The notes under the pieces are model-generated. The model saw nothing but the letters and a program-made list of their open reading frames with translations, made no database searches and had not been told where the DNA came from. Position numbers and translations under genes: made by a program. DNA of 64,000 bases from Eopsaltria australis (taxonomy: Eukaryota > Chordata > Aves > Passeriformes > Petroicidae): contig JAVTVJ010000076.1 in assembly GCA_034509425.1 (NCBI GenBank), forward strand, positions 3,162,001 to 3,226,000. The letters run 5' to 3'. Below, piece by piece: positions 1 to 13,300 of the stretch (position 1 is the stretch's first letter; the number at the start of each line of letters is the position of its first letter).

Positions 1-3000
1 TTAACAGTGGAAGTGTCCCTTCATATTACATTTCTACTTTTAGGACAACAGTCACTAATATTTTTCTTTTTCTTTAAAATTAGTTGTGGTAAAAAACCAA
101 AAATTTTTATACAAATTCTGTGTCTGTGTGTTTATAATTTCCCTCTTATTTCTAGATGTAAATTAGTAAGGAACGAGGCTTGTCTTAGTTTCACTGGAGC
201 AAATTTGTTTAACTTTTTTTTTTAATAATGTGAACCCTAAAACAATGCATCAGCTTATGAAAATATTTACTTTAAAAGGCTCTAAGTATCATTCTGACAT
301 ACTTTCAAAATTTCCTAAGTGAGGCCAGTCATGCAGAATTGTTTTATTCAAGCTGTTCAGCTCTCTAGGCTTTATACCCCATAAAACAACTCACAACGTG
401 CAGTTTTTATAGCTAGCTGTAATTTGCATGCTTTCCCTTCTTTGGAAAATGTTTAGAGAATCTCCTTTATTATTCAGAATGCTCCTGGTGATAGGACGTT
501 TTGTCTCAGTCTCGGAGTAGTTTATTTATTAATAAAGAAATGTGTAGTCTGTATTTCCTCCTGTCACCTTTATTACCCTTGAGAGATGTTTCCAAGAGCA
601 TTTTGTATTATATGTTCTGTTATTCTCTCTCTTAGTGTATAATCCCAGAAGTGACCTCTACATTAGCTTGTGCATCATTGCCCATTAAATTACACCTAGG
701 TGCTCCTGCAGAAAGCTAATCTCCAAGGTGCTGGCCAAGGGACCAAGCCACAAGGTAGTGGGTTAGAAGATATTAGAGGGAAATTGACTTTCAGTGTCTG
801 GTGTTCATTCTGAGCACATGAGCACCAGCTTTATCCTGGCATCACTTCAGGCCATGAGCAGCAGTTCATGGTAGTTCAGAGGAAACTGGGGAAAAATCCA
901 TTTTAGCTGTTCCAAAGCACCAATGGAAGCCAAGGGCATTGAGAAGAGATGTCGTGCATGCAAAAGCACAAGCTTATGAGCATATGGAGGGCAATATGAG
1001 CACTCATCTCTTCCAGGGATATACAGAGGAGGGTGTTTGGACAATGTCTAAGATTACATGGAGCCATTTTGTTGTACTGCCTAATCCTTTTCTGTAACAA
1101 GTCCAAGACAGAGAAATCTCCGCCGGCCAACAAAATTGAGGACACATTTTCTGTCTGACCTTGCAGCAGGTTGTGTGGCTTTTGAGGGAACAGTAGAACT
1201 GGACAAAGTTAATCAGGAATTCCTGGGGCTGGTTTGGAGTGATAACACTGGACTGATCACCTATCTCGTCCCCTGCTTGAATATGTAGGTAGGCTCAAGG
1301 ATTTACCTTGGAAGCTGGGTTAAAGGGTACTTTTTATAAAGCTGTTTGCAGTTCAAGGACTACAAGTAATGGTTAATCAGTCAGTTGCTTGGAAAGCGTT
1401 TCCAGCTTTCATTGCTCACATTGCTAAAAATTGTGTCATATTTTAAGGCTGTTTGGCTAATTTCAGTGTTCAAGTCTTGGAACTTGTTAGGTGTTTGCCA
1501 ACAAGGTAAAAATAAAATAAAATTAAAAAGCTCTTCCACTGTCACATCTCTATGAATTCACATATACATATTTACCTGAAAGTAGATGTTTGAAGATGAG
1601 CTTCTAATAGCTCATGGAACAGATTCTTTTAATCTGTAGTCTGCTGTTTAATGTAAACATCTTTATTGCATTTTATACACTTATGGTGTCTTATTAGCAT
1701 TGAAGTGTTGCCAGTAAGAAATAACTGAAAGAAAGCCAAACAGAGTGCATGTGGAGGGGTTTAATTGCAGGTGGTTTGCATTAGGTATTTGCACTGATAC
1801 ATTTCTGTGTGTCTCAGAGTGAAGTTGTCTGTTGGCATTGACCTGGTCATTTTGTCCATGGTGAACAGAAGGGATAGATCCATTCAGTTGTGGCAAGAAG
1901 TTTGTCACAAGTGCTGCTGCAGTGTTCCAGTAGAGTGGGAAGTGTGTAAAGGTGTGGGGCTGTGCTTTGTTTCCTCCATGCAGAGAGCTGTGGTATACAC
2001 CAGCACATCCCCCACCTAAATTACTGGGGATATCAGAATGTGCTGTGGCACTTACCCACCCCTCCATTGAGATATATGTGTTGATTTTTTGCTCTTAGAT
2101 GTCTCAACTTTGTAGCTGTTACCCACTGGAGACAGTCTGGTTATCACAACCCCCCTCGAGAGGGAGGCAACCTGAAGCTACTTCTTTTAGGAAATGCTTT
2201 TCAATTACGTTGATGACATTTTCATCTTGGAGTCGAGCAAAATGTGCTCACTATACATGTATGAGCAACAATTCTTCAAGGTGATGGACTGGAAAGGTGA
2301 GAGTAATCTCATTGTGTGTGGTTTCAGCAGCTCTCTGCTCCCAACAGTGTGATGGCAAGGTCTGCCTATCTTTCACAGCTGAAGTTGTTTTTTCAGTTTT
2401 GCTAAAATATTCATAGCAAATTAATTTTGATTTTAGATCTTTGCAGACCATAATGAATTATAAGCATCTTTATTTGGGGATTTTTCATCTTCATATGAAA
2501 ATTTTACTGAGAATTTGTGTTCTGGAAATGTAACTTTACACATAGGTCATTAAAAATGGTTTTGCTTCCCACCAGTGGTTCAGTTTATAAGGTGAAGATT
2601 TGGCAAAAAGAAAACAAACTGCTACTGTGAATAAGTTAATATTTTTCCCAAAAACTTTTTTTTTACAAGAGAATAACTATGGGATTTCGTTTAATTTGCC
2701 AGAATACTTCACAGTCCCAGAACACCTTTCATCTAAAGTACACAAATTATTTTCCACATTTTAATGAAGGAAGCCCTTTGATGTACAATGTGTATGTAGT
2801 TTCCCATTTTACTGAAAGGTGTAGATAAATTAATAGTTGAGATTTTTTTCTCTTTTTAGAAAGGGGGTGAATGACAATGCAGAAATTCATTAAAAGCAGT
2901 GGAAACTTCAGGTGTTTGGCATCTCCGTGATGAAGCTGTACTTAGCCACAGCAAATAGTGGTGGATGAGACAGATTCTTCTGACTCTCAGCATGTTTTTC

Positions 3001-5465
3001 CGTGTGAGACCACTCTTCTTACACTGTACAAGATCTTGGACCTGGTTTTAAAAGGATTGGATTTTACTGTTTCTTTTTGAGATAGTTTGTAAGGATAACC
3101 TGGTTTGGTTTGCTACTCTACTTTCACTGGATCTGTTAGTTTGTTTCGATTTTTTTTACTTTGCTTTAATTATTCCTTAACAGTAACTCCTTGATGATGG
3201 CAGGTTGTAGCCTAAGCCATCATCAGTGATTAATGTAGCTTCCTCGGGGGTGATAACCTTCTGTTTTGCTTTGGCGGAAAGAGCAGTGGATAGCCACTGG
3301 CACCAGCAGTGAGGGTCAATCCAGGGATAACCAGAGTCCCTGGGCTGCCCACAGGACTGGCAGCTGGACAGAAGCCTCAGCAGGCCTTTGGGGCTGATTG
3401 TTCTGGGTGGCACTCAGTGCTCTGAGTGGCTGTGGGGACCTTCCCAGTATGGGGCAGACTTCCCAGTATGGAGCAGCCTCCCTGACTTTACCATCTCCCA
3501 GCACTGCCCCTCAGAGACACTTGTCTCATTCTTCTCTGTAAGGAAATCCTGAAAACAGCAGATTGAGCCCCTGTGAGCTACTGGTACAGCTTCCATTGGA
3601 AACCTAACAAACATTTAATGTGCTATTTTCACTCCCACAGTACCAGGATAGGACACTCTGTTCTGTGCCTTCTGTACCTCAGATTAGTGGTGCATCTTCA
3701 TCTCCACGATGAGCAGTTGCACCAGCCTTCTGCTAATGAGATGAGATGCTTTTTGCAAGTGTGTGGCTCCTTTGCAACCCAGTGTGGTTCTGCCTTTAAT
3801 GAGGTATCTTCCTTTTCGGAACATGCGGTGTGGGCAGTAGTTCAGTGTGGGCAGCAAGCTGCTTCTGAGGTACAGAGTGTCATGCTGCAGACAAGCAGAA
3901 TAATCAAAAAAGGGAGATTGTGCCCCTAGCCCATAGTTTGTAGAAGAGATGGGGGCTGTTTATGAGGCAGGGCCAGGCCTGGCATTTAGCTGTGCCGGCT
4001 AAAGGGTAAATAGCAAAATCTGTTTAGTAAATGTAACCTAATGTATTTAGGACTGCTGATTCTAAAGTTTGTCCTTCCATCAATTTACTGTCAAAACCTG
4101 TAGCAACTTCTCTCTAAAAATAGCAGATAATACCTACATAATTTTCTTAACTATAAAGATTGAATTTGTTGATGGTGGAAGTGGATGGTGGATGTTGCTG
4201 GCTGTAGCCATTGCTGCATTGGAAAGTGCTCTATTCCTATATTGTTAGGAGCACAGAAGGGTTTCTGTTGTCTTTGTGTAAACATGCCAGTGTTCAAAAC
4301 TTTTTGCATATGCTTCTGCTCTTTCATGGGGATTTCCTTTAATTGCTTAATCTCTCATAATGAACATTAATCTGCCACTGGCAAAGATAAAATCCAGCTA
4401 ATTCTCAGAAAATCTGTTTTTCTTTCTCTGTACCCACAAATTAAAACTCCTCTGATAACAATTGGAAGCTCCATCTAGACATTGAATGTGGTCAGAAATA
4501 ACTGTGTGGTCACACTGTCAATTGTAATGCAGTCCACTTTAACAAGGGGGTTTGTACTTTCCTGGCAAGTCCCTGGAGGGGATGGGAACCTCTAGACCAT
4601 GGATTCCCTTTCCCTGGTCACCTGAATCCAGGAGATACAGTCTTACCAGTGGGGTTCCTAGAGGGCACACAAAAAAACCCCAGCCACACAAACTAACAAG
4701 TTTTTGCAACTTGAATTGTTTCCAAAGAACCCCATGTTTTCAATAAAACAGGCTGTGATTGCCAGCTCCCTTTATACCTGGCATATATCTGTTCTGACAG
4801 CAGTAGAGGCAGCCCATTCCTGGTCCTGAGTGCTGTTTCCTAACTGCTTCCCCTCAGTCGTTGTTTTTTTCCCACAGCCACTGGTGAACCAGCTCAAGAA
4901 AGCAGTGAGGAGAGAGCTCATCTTTTTTTCTTAGGAAAAGAGTGGGGGGATGAGCTCCCTGGTTGCATTTATGGACCTTGCAAACACAAGCCATTTTGGT
5001 GGAGCTAGAGAAGGAGATCAGGTGCAAAGCAAAGTATTGCATTACCTTTTTGATGCTTGTGGCCCTGTGGGTTTGAGAGCATTCATGCACAGTGCTACAG
5101 TGGTGTAATTCATGTCATTGAAATTCATACTGAGGCACATTAGACATTTACTTGTCGATATGGGAAATTTGTAATTCCCTGTTTTGTAGAAGTTGCTTGG
5201 TGGAGAGTCATCTTGATGAACCAGAAGTGAACTTATCAGGATGGAGGAATGGCTTGGAAATAACACATGTGAGAGCTACTGCTTTGTCCTGGCTTTGGTG
5301 TGGAAGAGGCATTTGTGATGGAGCGAGCAAGATGTGTGCTAACATGGGGTTTCTGTGTGTTAGCTGATTAGGATGCTGATTTGCTACGTGGTGTTTATGG
5401 TGTGGGTCCCTGAGCCTCGAGCTGAAATCACAAGTCAGATAGCTAAAGCTGCTTACTACATGTCA
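1..5465. other. Unassigned AT-rich non-coding DNA
   Basis: I see no gene here. All open frames are short (longest about 128 codons, minus strand 1681-2067), overlap on both strands, and show no domain I know. A slightly GC-richer patch at about 3230-3560 holds a short tandem duplication listed separately. I see no transposon ends in this stretch, although very old repeats could be missed by eye. Confidence 0.6.
3438..3476. repeat. 20-bp tandem duplication
   Basis: Two adjacent copies of about 20 bp share the core TTCCCAGTATGG followed by GGCAG or AGCAG (3438-3457 and 3458-3476). They differ by one indel and one substitution. This fits a local slippage or duplication event. Confidence 0.75.
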
Positions 5466-5469
5466 CAGA

Positions 5470-5645
5470 GAGAGACAGAATCCCTCTGGCAATGTAGCTA
5501 ACCTTTTCATGCCTCACTTTACCTGTCTGTACAATAAGTCTAATGATCATCACATTGTCAAAGACAGTTTTGCGCCAGTTGTGATACTTGCATGATTAAT
5601 GGCTTTTAAATGCTGTGAGTGATTTTGATGGAGACATGTATCAAA
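5470..5645 (+). mobile_element. MIR-like ancient SINE fossil
   Basis: The stretch around 5488-5545 follows the conserved middle of MIR-type tRNA-derived SINEs: a GGCAA..TAGCTAACCT segment, then ATGCCTCACTTTACC, then CTGTCTGTACAATAAG and an AATGATCATCAC run. These correspond to the family's well-known 'cttaacctctctgtgcctcagtttcc / tcatctgtaaaatgggg / ataataatag' segments. Further right, 5598-5640 resembles the tail segment that reads 'taatg..tgtaaagcgctttgagat' in amniote copies. Divergence is high and the 5' tRNA-like part is not clear. It could belong to another amniote SINE that shares these segments. Confidence 0.5.
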
Positions 5646-8600
5646 ATGCAGTGCAGCAACTGGGTAATGCAGTCACTTGGTATTTGGAGGGTGTTAAAGG
5701 AGAAGTCCCTTCAGGAGTCACTTTTTCCCAGTTTAATCTCCCAGGAGAACTGTACAGTCACAGTGACCTATTTAAGCCAGTACATTTATTCCAAATAATC
5801 AGCTATAGAACTGTTACACTGACTGCACTGGACATACACAACAGCCATGTGCTCAGGTTGCTCAGTCATTCCCTTCAGCCTACCAGGGGTGAGTGATGCT
5901 TCAAATCCTGGCTCAGTGCAGTGCTGGGTGGAAACAAAACGCTGAACAAATTTCAGGTTCAAGTGAGACAAATCCTTACTATTGCTCCCTGCATGTCCTA
6001 AGTGCTGTGTCTCTGTCTGACCTGGCCAAGGGGCTGGCTGTAGCTTCATGTTGCAGGTAGTCCTATGATGCATCATTTTAAATGGGTAAGAAATGAAGCT
6101 ACAGTATTGTTTTTAGCCATTCTTCCCAGTTGTGGAGCTGATAGCCATAGATGGATAGAGCTGTTGAACTTTTGCCTTGGGAAAACATTCCTTTTAAGAC
6201 ATAATAGGAGACCATTTTGGTGGACTCAAAATTTTGTGGAGTTACGCTTCTGGCTCTCAGGTGCCATGGGAAAAGGCTGCTTCAGTGTTCCTGAGACAGG
6301 TAATACTTTTTGTGATACCATACATAATTTATCAAGGGCATGTGCTAGGATGGGGCTCTGCTATTATCCAGAACCAGAATTTCAGTGCCATTTTATCCCC
6401 TGGAAAGCAGGAGGACCTCCAGCCCAGCATGCCCGGCTGCAGAACTGTAGGCAGCAAAGCATGCCAGAAATGTGCAGGTTTTGTGTCCATGTTATGGGTG
6501 CAGTGTGGGTGTAGCAAGGAGGGAAAGCTGTAGATGAGAGTAAAACACAGCAGAAACTCATTTGAAGATTCTCTCTATTTACCTAAACAAATAGTTCCAG
6601 CAGCTGCTAGCTAACTTGCCTGCTTAGAGTATTTTCCATGTCAGTAAGGAGCATTGCCACGGTATCCTCGCTTTAAATCCAGAACAAGGCTCACCAGAAG
6701 TGACAGAAATTAATCTGAGCAACTAATTCCCATTTTTGGGCTTGGGGCCAGGAAGTTCAAGGCAGCATGCAGAAGCTGGGGAAGCAGATTAATGCTGCCT
6801 GCAGCACGTGGTATTTTGGCTCAAAAATGTGCTGAAGGAAGACGCGTCTACCGTGGCTTCACTGCCTTGCCAAAACATTTGCAGCATTGTGTGGCATAGA
6901 AGGTAGTAGTTGTTTCAGGGAAGCATGCTCTGCCATCTCATATTCCTCCCATTTTTTCACTCTGTTTGATTAAACTTATGACTTCTACCCTGAAAGCAGA
7001 GTTGCAGACCTCTCCTTTCTTTCATGTGGTGCTTGACCTTCTCTGTTTTTCTTGTTTTTTTCTGGTTTTATTTTCTTGGGGAAGTGTCTTTTCTTCCCAG
7101 TACAATCTAAATTGCAGGCTGTTCCCTATCAAAACCCCTGTTGTCTCCACCTTGCACTGCTTTAACTGCAGAACCAGTTGGGTGGGTTTTTTCAGTTTTT
7201 CACTAACTGGAGCTAAGCACAGGACTGGAAATCTGCCTAAAGATTTCAGAAGTCTATTGTGATATGGAATAATTTCATGTGCCAGTGCCACAGCCTGGCC
7301 TGTCTGTATGAACAGGACTAGGTAATGCAGGAAGGAATTTTTTTATTTAATGGAGGTACCTAAGATTTAGGCAAACACAAATATTATTGATACTACAGCC
7401 TTGGTTGAGTTGCTTGATGTCACTGAAGTTAATTTATTTATTTATTGAATTATATGTTCCAAAGATGTGGAAGGTTTGGAGTAGAAAATATTACAAAGAC
7501 TTTAAAGAGTTATTAAACTATGTGGCAATAAAAAAAGATTTCCTTGCCTCTAATCATTCATATATTGTCCTTTTTTGTGTGAAAATGGCTTTGTGTTTCT
7601 AATCAGCCAGAAAGGAAGTTGGTCTCTTGGTAATGATATTGCTAATGGTGATAAGCAAATGCAGCACAGAAAAAGTCATGCTGAAAATAATGTTCCCTGG
7701 TCTTTGTCACCAGCCTCCGATTTGACTTTTTTCATTTGTGGTGGCAATGAGTGATGTTAAGAGTGTCTCCTGGGCAACATACTGCCTAAGTCGTGTGATT
7801 TATGGTCCACTATTTTAGAGAAACTGCAATATTCTGCTTCACACTGAAGAGAGCTTTAAAAATATACAGAAGTTGGGAAAATATTATCTGTCTTTTAAAA
7901 ACAAGATCTGTGAACAGATGTATGCATCTTTTCTGTCACCATACAGATGGGCAGAAAACATTGAGTTGTCATGGCAACAAAATGTATAGTGCCACAAATG
8001 AAAAAGAAATACATAAAAGAAAAGTATTTGTCTTGCCAGTTGTTACATCATGGCAGCAGCTGCTGAATTTGAGTTTTATTGTTCTGAAACTTCAACACAA
8101 AATTCTCCAGACCACGTTTCTCGTTCATGCAGTATCTGTATCCTGTAGGCTTCCTGCAGTTTGCCTTCAGATCTCTCTACTCTGGGTGGTATTGGCATTT
8201 TCATCTCTAGTTATTTATTTAGATGTGGTTTCTCTCTTGAATGAGCACGGGGCAGTAAACAATAGATGGATATCTGTTCTCATGAAGCAGCTCCTAGATG
8301 AATTAACATTTCTATTTTGTTGTTAACTGAGATTTCCATATTGCTGAGCATGATGGGTTGTACCCTTGATATTGGGGTGAAACAGGAACTGCTTAGGCTG
8401 CAATCAAAATTCCTATATATCTGTAAATAAAATGAGCAGAAGGAGATAATGTAGCCTATTTGTATTATTCATCAGGATATTCTGTTCTGAGAAAATCAGT
8501 CTTTGAAAATGAAATGACGCAATTCAAACGACTGTGTCGTGGTGGTGGCAAGGTCACCTGCCCATCAGCATGGAGTTGGGTCGTGCCAAGCACCCAGAGT

Positions 8601-8897
8601 CCTGGAGGCTCAGCCTGTGGCTGTGATGGGCCTTGAGGGTGGCCTCGGTTCTTCCATGATGTCCATAATTGGTGTGCAAGCACCCATTGGTCTGCCCCTG
8701 TGCCAGTGCAGCATGCTGCTGTTTTACCTGGGGCACAAGTACAAAATGCCAGCAGAAATTGCAGTATTTGGCAATGAGCACACGAAGGAATAGTAGCAAT
8801 TAAATAAATGTCAATAGTAAACTCAGAGCCATCATCAGAATTCCTTTTACTCCCGTATCTTGCTAGATGCTTTAGACTGCTTTTTAAACTGTTTCCC

Positions 8898-8918
8898 AAA
8901 AAAAAAAAAAAAAAAAAA
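8898..8918. repeat. A21 homopolymer
   Basis: There are 21 consecutive A bases. An AATAAA lies near 8803, about 95 bp upstream, which is too far for a normal polyadenylation signal, so I do not call a processed pseudogene. Confidence 0.9.
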
Positions 8919-8930
8919 GAAGTGAGAATT

Positions 8931-9010
8931 GCTGATACCACTTGTCTGCTTTGTTGGTTTTGTGTAATATGCTGGTACCACTTGTCTGCTTTGTTGGTAT
9001 TGTGTAATAT
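8931..9010. repeat. 40-bp tandem duplication (2 copies)
   Basis: Copy one is 8931-8970 and copy two 8971-9010. Both start GCTG, share TACCACTTGTCTGCTTTG and end TGTGTAATAT. I count two mismatches in 40 bp (A/G at unit position 5 and T/A inside the GGTTTTG/GGTATTG segment). The near identity suggests a fairly recent duplication. Confidence 0.92.
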
Positions 9011-10083
9011 TGCGAATATTTAGGGTGCATCCTCTTGGTTACTGCAAATGAGGTGTGTAGCCATTTCCATTTAAATGACTATTTCTTTTTTTTCTTCAGC
9101 TGCTTGAAGCAGTGTTTCTTTTTTGGCATAAATAAAGAGAAAGCCAGGCTCTCTGAGGGTCAGAACTGTTTATAGCGCTCTTCGCTGCTTGGCTTTTGTT
9201 TTCACAAAAAATAAAAAATTTAAAAAATAAATCAGAATTTTTGGTATTTTAGGATTAGTTAATGTATTTACCCAGCCTTTAAAAGGCAATTTTCATGGGA
9301 TAGAGAGATCTTGTTTACAATATGCATAAAAAGATTAAAAGGAATTAATTTGTGTAAAACTATAAGTAATCTCCTGCCTTCTTCTGTCAACCTGTCGTAC
9401 CTTCAGTTGAGTGGCACTTCCTATTTCTACTTTTTCTTAATCTTCAATTAAGTAGAAAGCTTTCTCCCATTTTTTAATTCTGTCTTTTATTTCCTTCCAA
9501 AGCCTTCTCTAACAAATTCATGCTTACCCTGGTATGTCCTCTCTTCCTGTCCGTCATGTATTTTTATTCTCTTCCACCAGCACTGGCCTCCTATTTAGCT
9601 GAGTGCTTTTAACCCAATGAAACCAGTGGGATTTAAATACCTGAGTGTTTTGGAAGGGGATTAGCTTTACTGAACTCAGCCCTTTATTATAAAAGCAATG
9701 TTTCAGTCTGCATCTACAGTTGCATAGATGAAGAGCTGAGCCAGAGATAAAAAAGCTCTGCGAATAAAGATGTGCTTGCAGTCAGTTTGCAGCCTCTGAA
9801 TGTTGAGGAGTCTTCTGTTTGTATGGTTTAGGCTTTTAAATTAGTCTATAAATCCAAATGCCTATTTCCAGAACTCAAATCCAGTAAATTAGTCACAAGA
9901 GTGGTCCATCCTACTGGGTCCCTCTTCTCTTCACCAGCACAGTCTTGTTCATACCTAAGGAGAAGACGTCACTGAGCATAGAGGAAGAAGTTAACAGTCA
10001 GCATTGTCTTGTTGTAAATGCCAATATTTTAATTTACATCACCTAACAAGAAAATGTACTTTTTATTTTTTCATCTTCTTCAA

Positions 10084-10262
10084 TATGTTATCAGAGCTGT
10101 TACCACCATTTCTACCTGGCCCAAACTTGGCCAGTGGCACATCCATCTTGGAGCTGCCTGACATTGGCTCTGCTGGACATGGGGGAAGTTTCTGGCACCA
10201 TCTCACAGAAGCCACTCTTGTAGCCCACCCCGCTACCAAAATCTGGCCATGCAAACTCAGCA
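10084..10262 (-). mobile_element. ERV LTR fragment, 5' part
   Basis: Read on the minus strand, the segment starts TGCTGAGTTTGCATGG at 10262, continues with GATTTTGGTAGCGGGG, then GTGGCTTCTGTGAGA, CTTCCCCCATGTCC, GAGCCAATG and ends near TGATAACATATTGAAG. This matches the beginning of a common avian LTR that I recall as starting TGTATTGGGTTTGC, which I believe is of the ERVL type. Only the 5' part of the LTR is present. No viral coding sequence is seen. It directly abuts a CR1 tail at 10263. The same LTR type recurs at 49066-50010. Confidence 0.72.
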
Positions 10263-10366
10263 CGCCTGCCCATGGTGGGAGGGTTAGAAGTAGGTCTTTA
10301 GTAAAAGAAAGCATCTTTCAGGTGCCTTCTGATCCGAGTCATTCTATGATCCTGTGATTCTATGAC
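10263..10366 (+). mobile_element. CR1 LINE 3' tail, decayed
   Basis: The segment follows the CR1 3' end on the plus strand: GCCTGCCCATGG, GGGAGGGTTAGAAGTAGG(T)CTTTA, CTTTCAGGTGCCTTCT, then the diagnostic 8-bp tail motif as TCATTCTATGATCCTGTGATTCTATGAC in degenerate tandem form (10339-10366). An insertion of about 15 bp (near 10310) sits in the middle. It lies immediately beside the LTR fragment, so one element probably inserted at or near the edge of the other. Confidence 0.72.
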
Positions 10367-13300
10367 TCTAATTTTGCCCAGCAGTAGCTGACAAGTGCTC
10401 TGCCTCTTCCATTGGAAGAATTCCCCCAGTAGAGCACAGCTCGATATTTCAGAGGTGTCTGCCACGGCTCTTGCTCCACTTGCAGTGCGACAGACTTCAG
10501 CAGTATTCTAGTTAGAAAACTTCCACTGTTATTTTTCTCTCTGGGTGCATATTACTTGTGTGAGCACTGTGTCTGATCTCACTTGTGCGTGATAGAGCTT
10601 GCTGCCTTCTTAAAACTGTGCATGCAGCATGAAAAGATTCATGGATATGAGCCCTTGCTAGTTCACAACCGGTAAATGAGCTAATGATGATACATCTTCC
10701 CCTCCCTGCTGCACTCAGAATTTTTATAGCAAGGCCAGTGTCATTTGTTTTCATCTCTAGCAAATCCTCCCTACATCCTTCTCCATCCTCATAATTTCCT
10801 TTGAAAAACACCTACTGCAGTGACCTCCATTTGACTATGAAATTGAAGCACTAATCAGCAGGGCTGGTATCCAGGAGGTTTTTTAAGTGTGGTATATTAC
10901 AGACCCCTTTCCAGCTACATTAGCCACCAAAAGGCAGCACTTTTAAGCAATACAGAGCCAGATAGTTTCTTACATGAACTTTGGTCTCAGCATCAATTGT
11001 CCTTTCTTAGAAGTACGTTTAAGAAGACAATTTGAGTGTAACTGTTTGCAAAATATGAAGTTCACCACTAATTTAACCCAGGCTAATAGGCATCATGTAA
11101 GGTTGAACAGATTAAAGTGAAACGCTTTCCAGGCTTAGGAGCAGTCTGCATGGGGTTTTCCATGTGAAAATTTTAATTATGGATCTTGATGTCCTCTGGT
11201 TCTGCCTGAACAGTGAGCCCTGCCATGAGTGTCTGCTTTATGAATGGCACTTCCACATGCCAATGGCACTCACAGCAGTCATAAATTCCTATTTTAATGT
11301 CAAATGCTTGGATGCGCATAGCTCCTCTTTCAAGTAGGAGCCAGAATATGAAGATTGGAGTGCTTGCCTCAGTGGAGGAAGATTCTCTGAATTTTGGAAG
11401 GTGACTTGGACAGGTCATGCTCTTATCTAAAGAAATGGATTTCAGCTGAATTTTGAAAAGGACAAATGTGTGCCTGCATTATGTATTTATTACTTAATGT
11501 CAAGAAGCAAATTATGGATTTGGCAGATCTCTGTAATAGATGTCCATAAGAGATTCTAGCAGTCTAAGCTGAATGAAAAAGCAGATTTGTGGACTAACAT
11601 GTCTGTTAAAGGAATTATGTTTTGACTTTGTGCAAGATTTGTTAAAATATATTTTTGTTCTGTTTGGGTAGTTGTGCATTGGATAAGTACATGTGTGGGT
11701 GTACAGAAGCCTGCAGAATGGTGTATTTTTTTAATAGAACCAATTCAGTTCCTGAGTTTTTTTGAGTACACAATGAAGTCATAAATATCAGTCATTGTAA
11801 TTACCTTGACCTTACAGGTGATTTAATGATCTTCCTGTCCCCTTGCATTATGACCTTAGACCCTCATTTTAAATGTCCCAAGTGTAGGGACATTTATTCT
11901 GGAAGATTTTTATTAGTTCAGGGATGTGCGGCTGTGTTTGGACAGCAGGTAGAAATTCGTGCTGCTTTTTCTTATAAGTATTTTTGGACACAGTATGCAG
12001 AGTGCTTATCCTCTCCCTGTCACAGGAAGCCTTCTGCCTTCTCACCATCCATCTTGGGGCTGACTTCATGCCCAGAGACTGCCCCTCTTTCACACAGTGC
12101 ATGCTGGACTGATGGAGGAGGCTTTCCTTTTTGCCACTTTTGGCCCCTTCTTCCTCAGCCTCATCATTACTTCAGTGATGTCCCAGCATCTGGCATGGTG
12201 ACAGATGAACCTTTCTAACACTCAGCTGATTCAGAGAGCTGAAGCTGAATCCTGACTTATGCCTGGCCTCTCTCTAAGACCATGTTTAGAGCTGCAGTTC
12301 ATGCATTTTTAAAAATAATTATATTTCTACCACATTAGGAGGCCCCCTCTTTTTTTTTCCCCCTTGTCTTCATACATAATTAGTCATTCCTGGGTAAATA
12401 CTGTGGTGCCTCCCAAATTACTTGCACTGTGAGGGAATACAGTTCTCTGTCTCCCAAATACAATCTGTTTTGTGCTTCATGGGAGTGATGGATTTGTCTC
12501 ACGGATAAACTTACTGAGAACATTTTTCATAACTTCTTAGCTTGAGGCATGTTTATGTTTTGATTCAAATATCACATTTTTTGAGGTTTCTCTTTTTTTG
12601 AAGGCTAGCACTGTCTCATTCCTTGAGGAGGGATGGGGTGGGGTTTCCTAATGTTTCTCTTGATGGTCTCCTTAGTCCTTTCAGGGTCTGTTTCTCCTTG
12701 TTTGAGCTGGTTATTTCTTACATTCCAGCAATGTAGTATAATTTTGTAGCTTTTTGGTACCTTCTGGTTGACTACCAGTTTCTTAACTTAAAAAATGTTG
12801 TATTTCAGCTTTTAATTTCCTTTGTATGTAGAATGTTCACACATACAACTTTAACTCTCAGCGTTGCTCTCCGGGTTTAGCTGGAAGGAAATGCTCTCCG
12901 TGAGATAAAGGTAATCAAAGGATGAAACTCTAGTCACACTTTGAACTCCTAATTTAATGAAAAAAATCACCTGAACTATAAAGTGTGTAATTACTCTGAT
13001 TTTCATGACATTTGTGTCACAAATGGATTCTTCCCTGTGTACAGATGACATCAATTAATACCTGTTAGAGCTTTCTGGTAAGCCACAGGTTTAGCAGTGT
13101 TTTTTGATTAAGTGGTCTTTAATTCCTGCTGAACTATGAAATGAGTCTTTCTGTATTACTGCTATTGCTCAGATACCTGGAGATTTCCTTTTTTGTCCAA
13201 ATGCTAGAAGGCTCTACCCTGGAAAGTTCTTTCAACTGGGAATATGCCTTCTCGGAGAATAAGTATTTTGAGATTAAAAGAATATTTTCAACTAATTAAA

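Larger units (their letters stand above)
5646..10083. other. Unassigned non-coding DNA with simple repeats
   Basis: No recognisable gene. The longest open frame is 7802-8326 on the plus strand (174 codons), which lacks any domain I know, has no RBS- or exon-like context and is probably chance. A short ATTT run lies near 7430-7446. A GC-richer patch at 8530-8770 precedes the poly(A) and 40-bp duplication listed separately. Confidence 0.55.

Noticed and set aside
7802..8326. 174-codon plus-strand open frame
   Set aside because: It is one of the longest frames in the window, but it has no domain I know, no plausible exon context and amino-acid use typical of random AT-rich DNA. One frame of this size can arise by chance in 64 kb.
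8530..8918. GC-rich patch followed by A21 as a processed pseudogene
   Set aside because: No protein or RNA parent can be recognised, and the AATAAA is too far from the A run.
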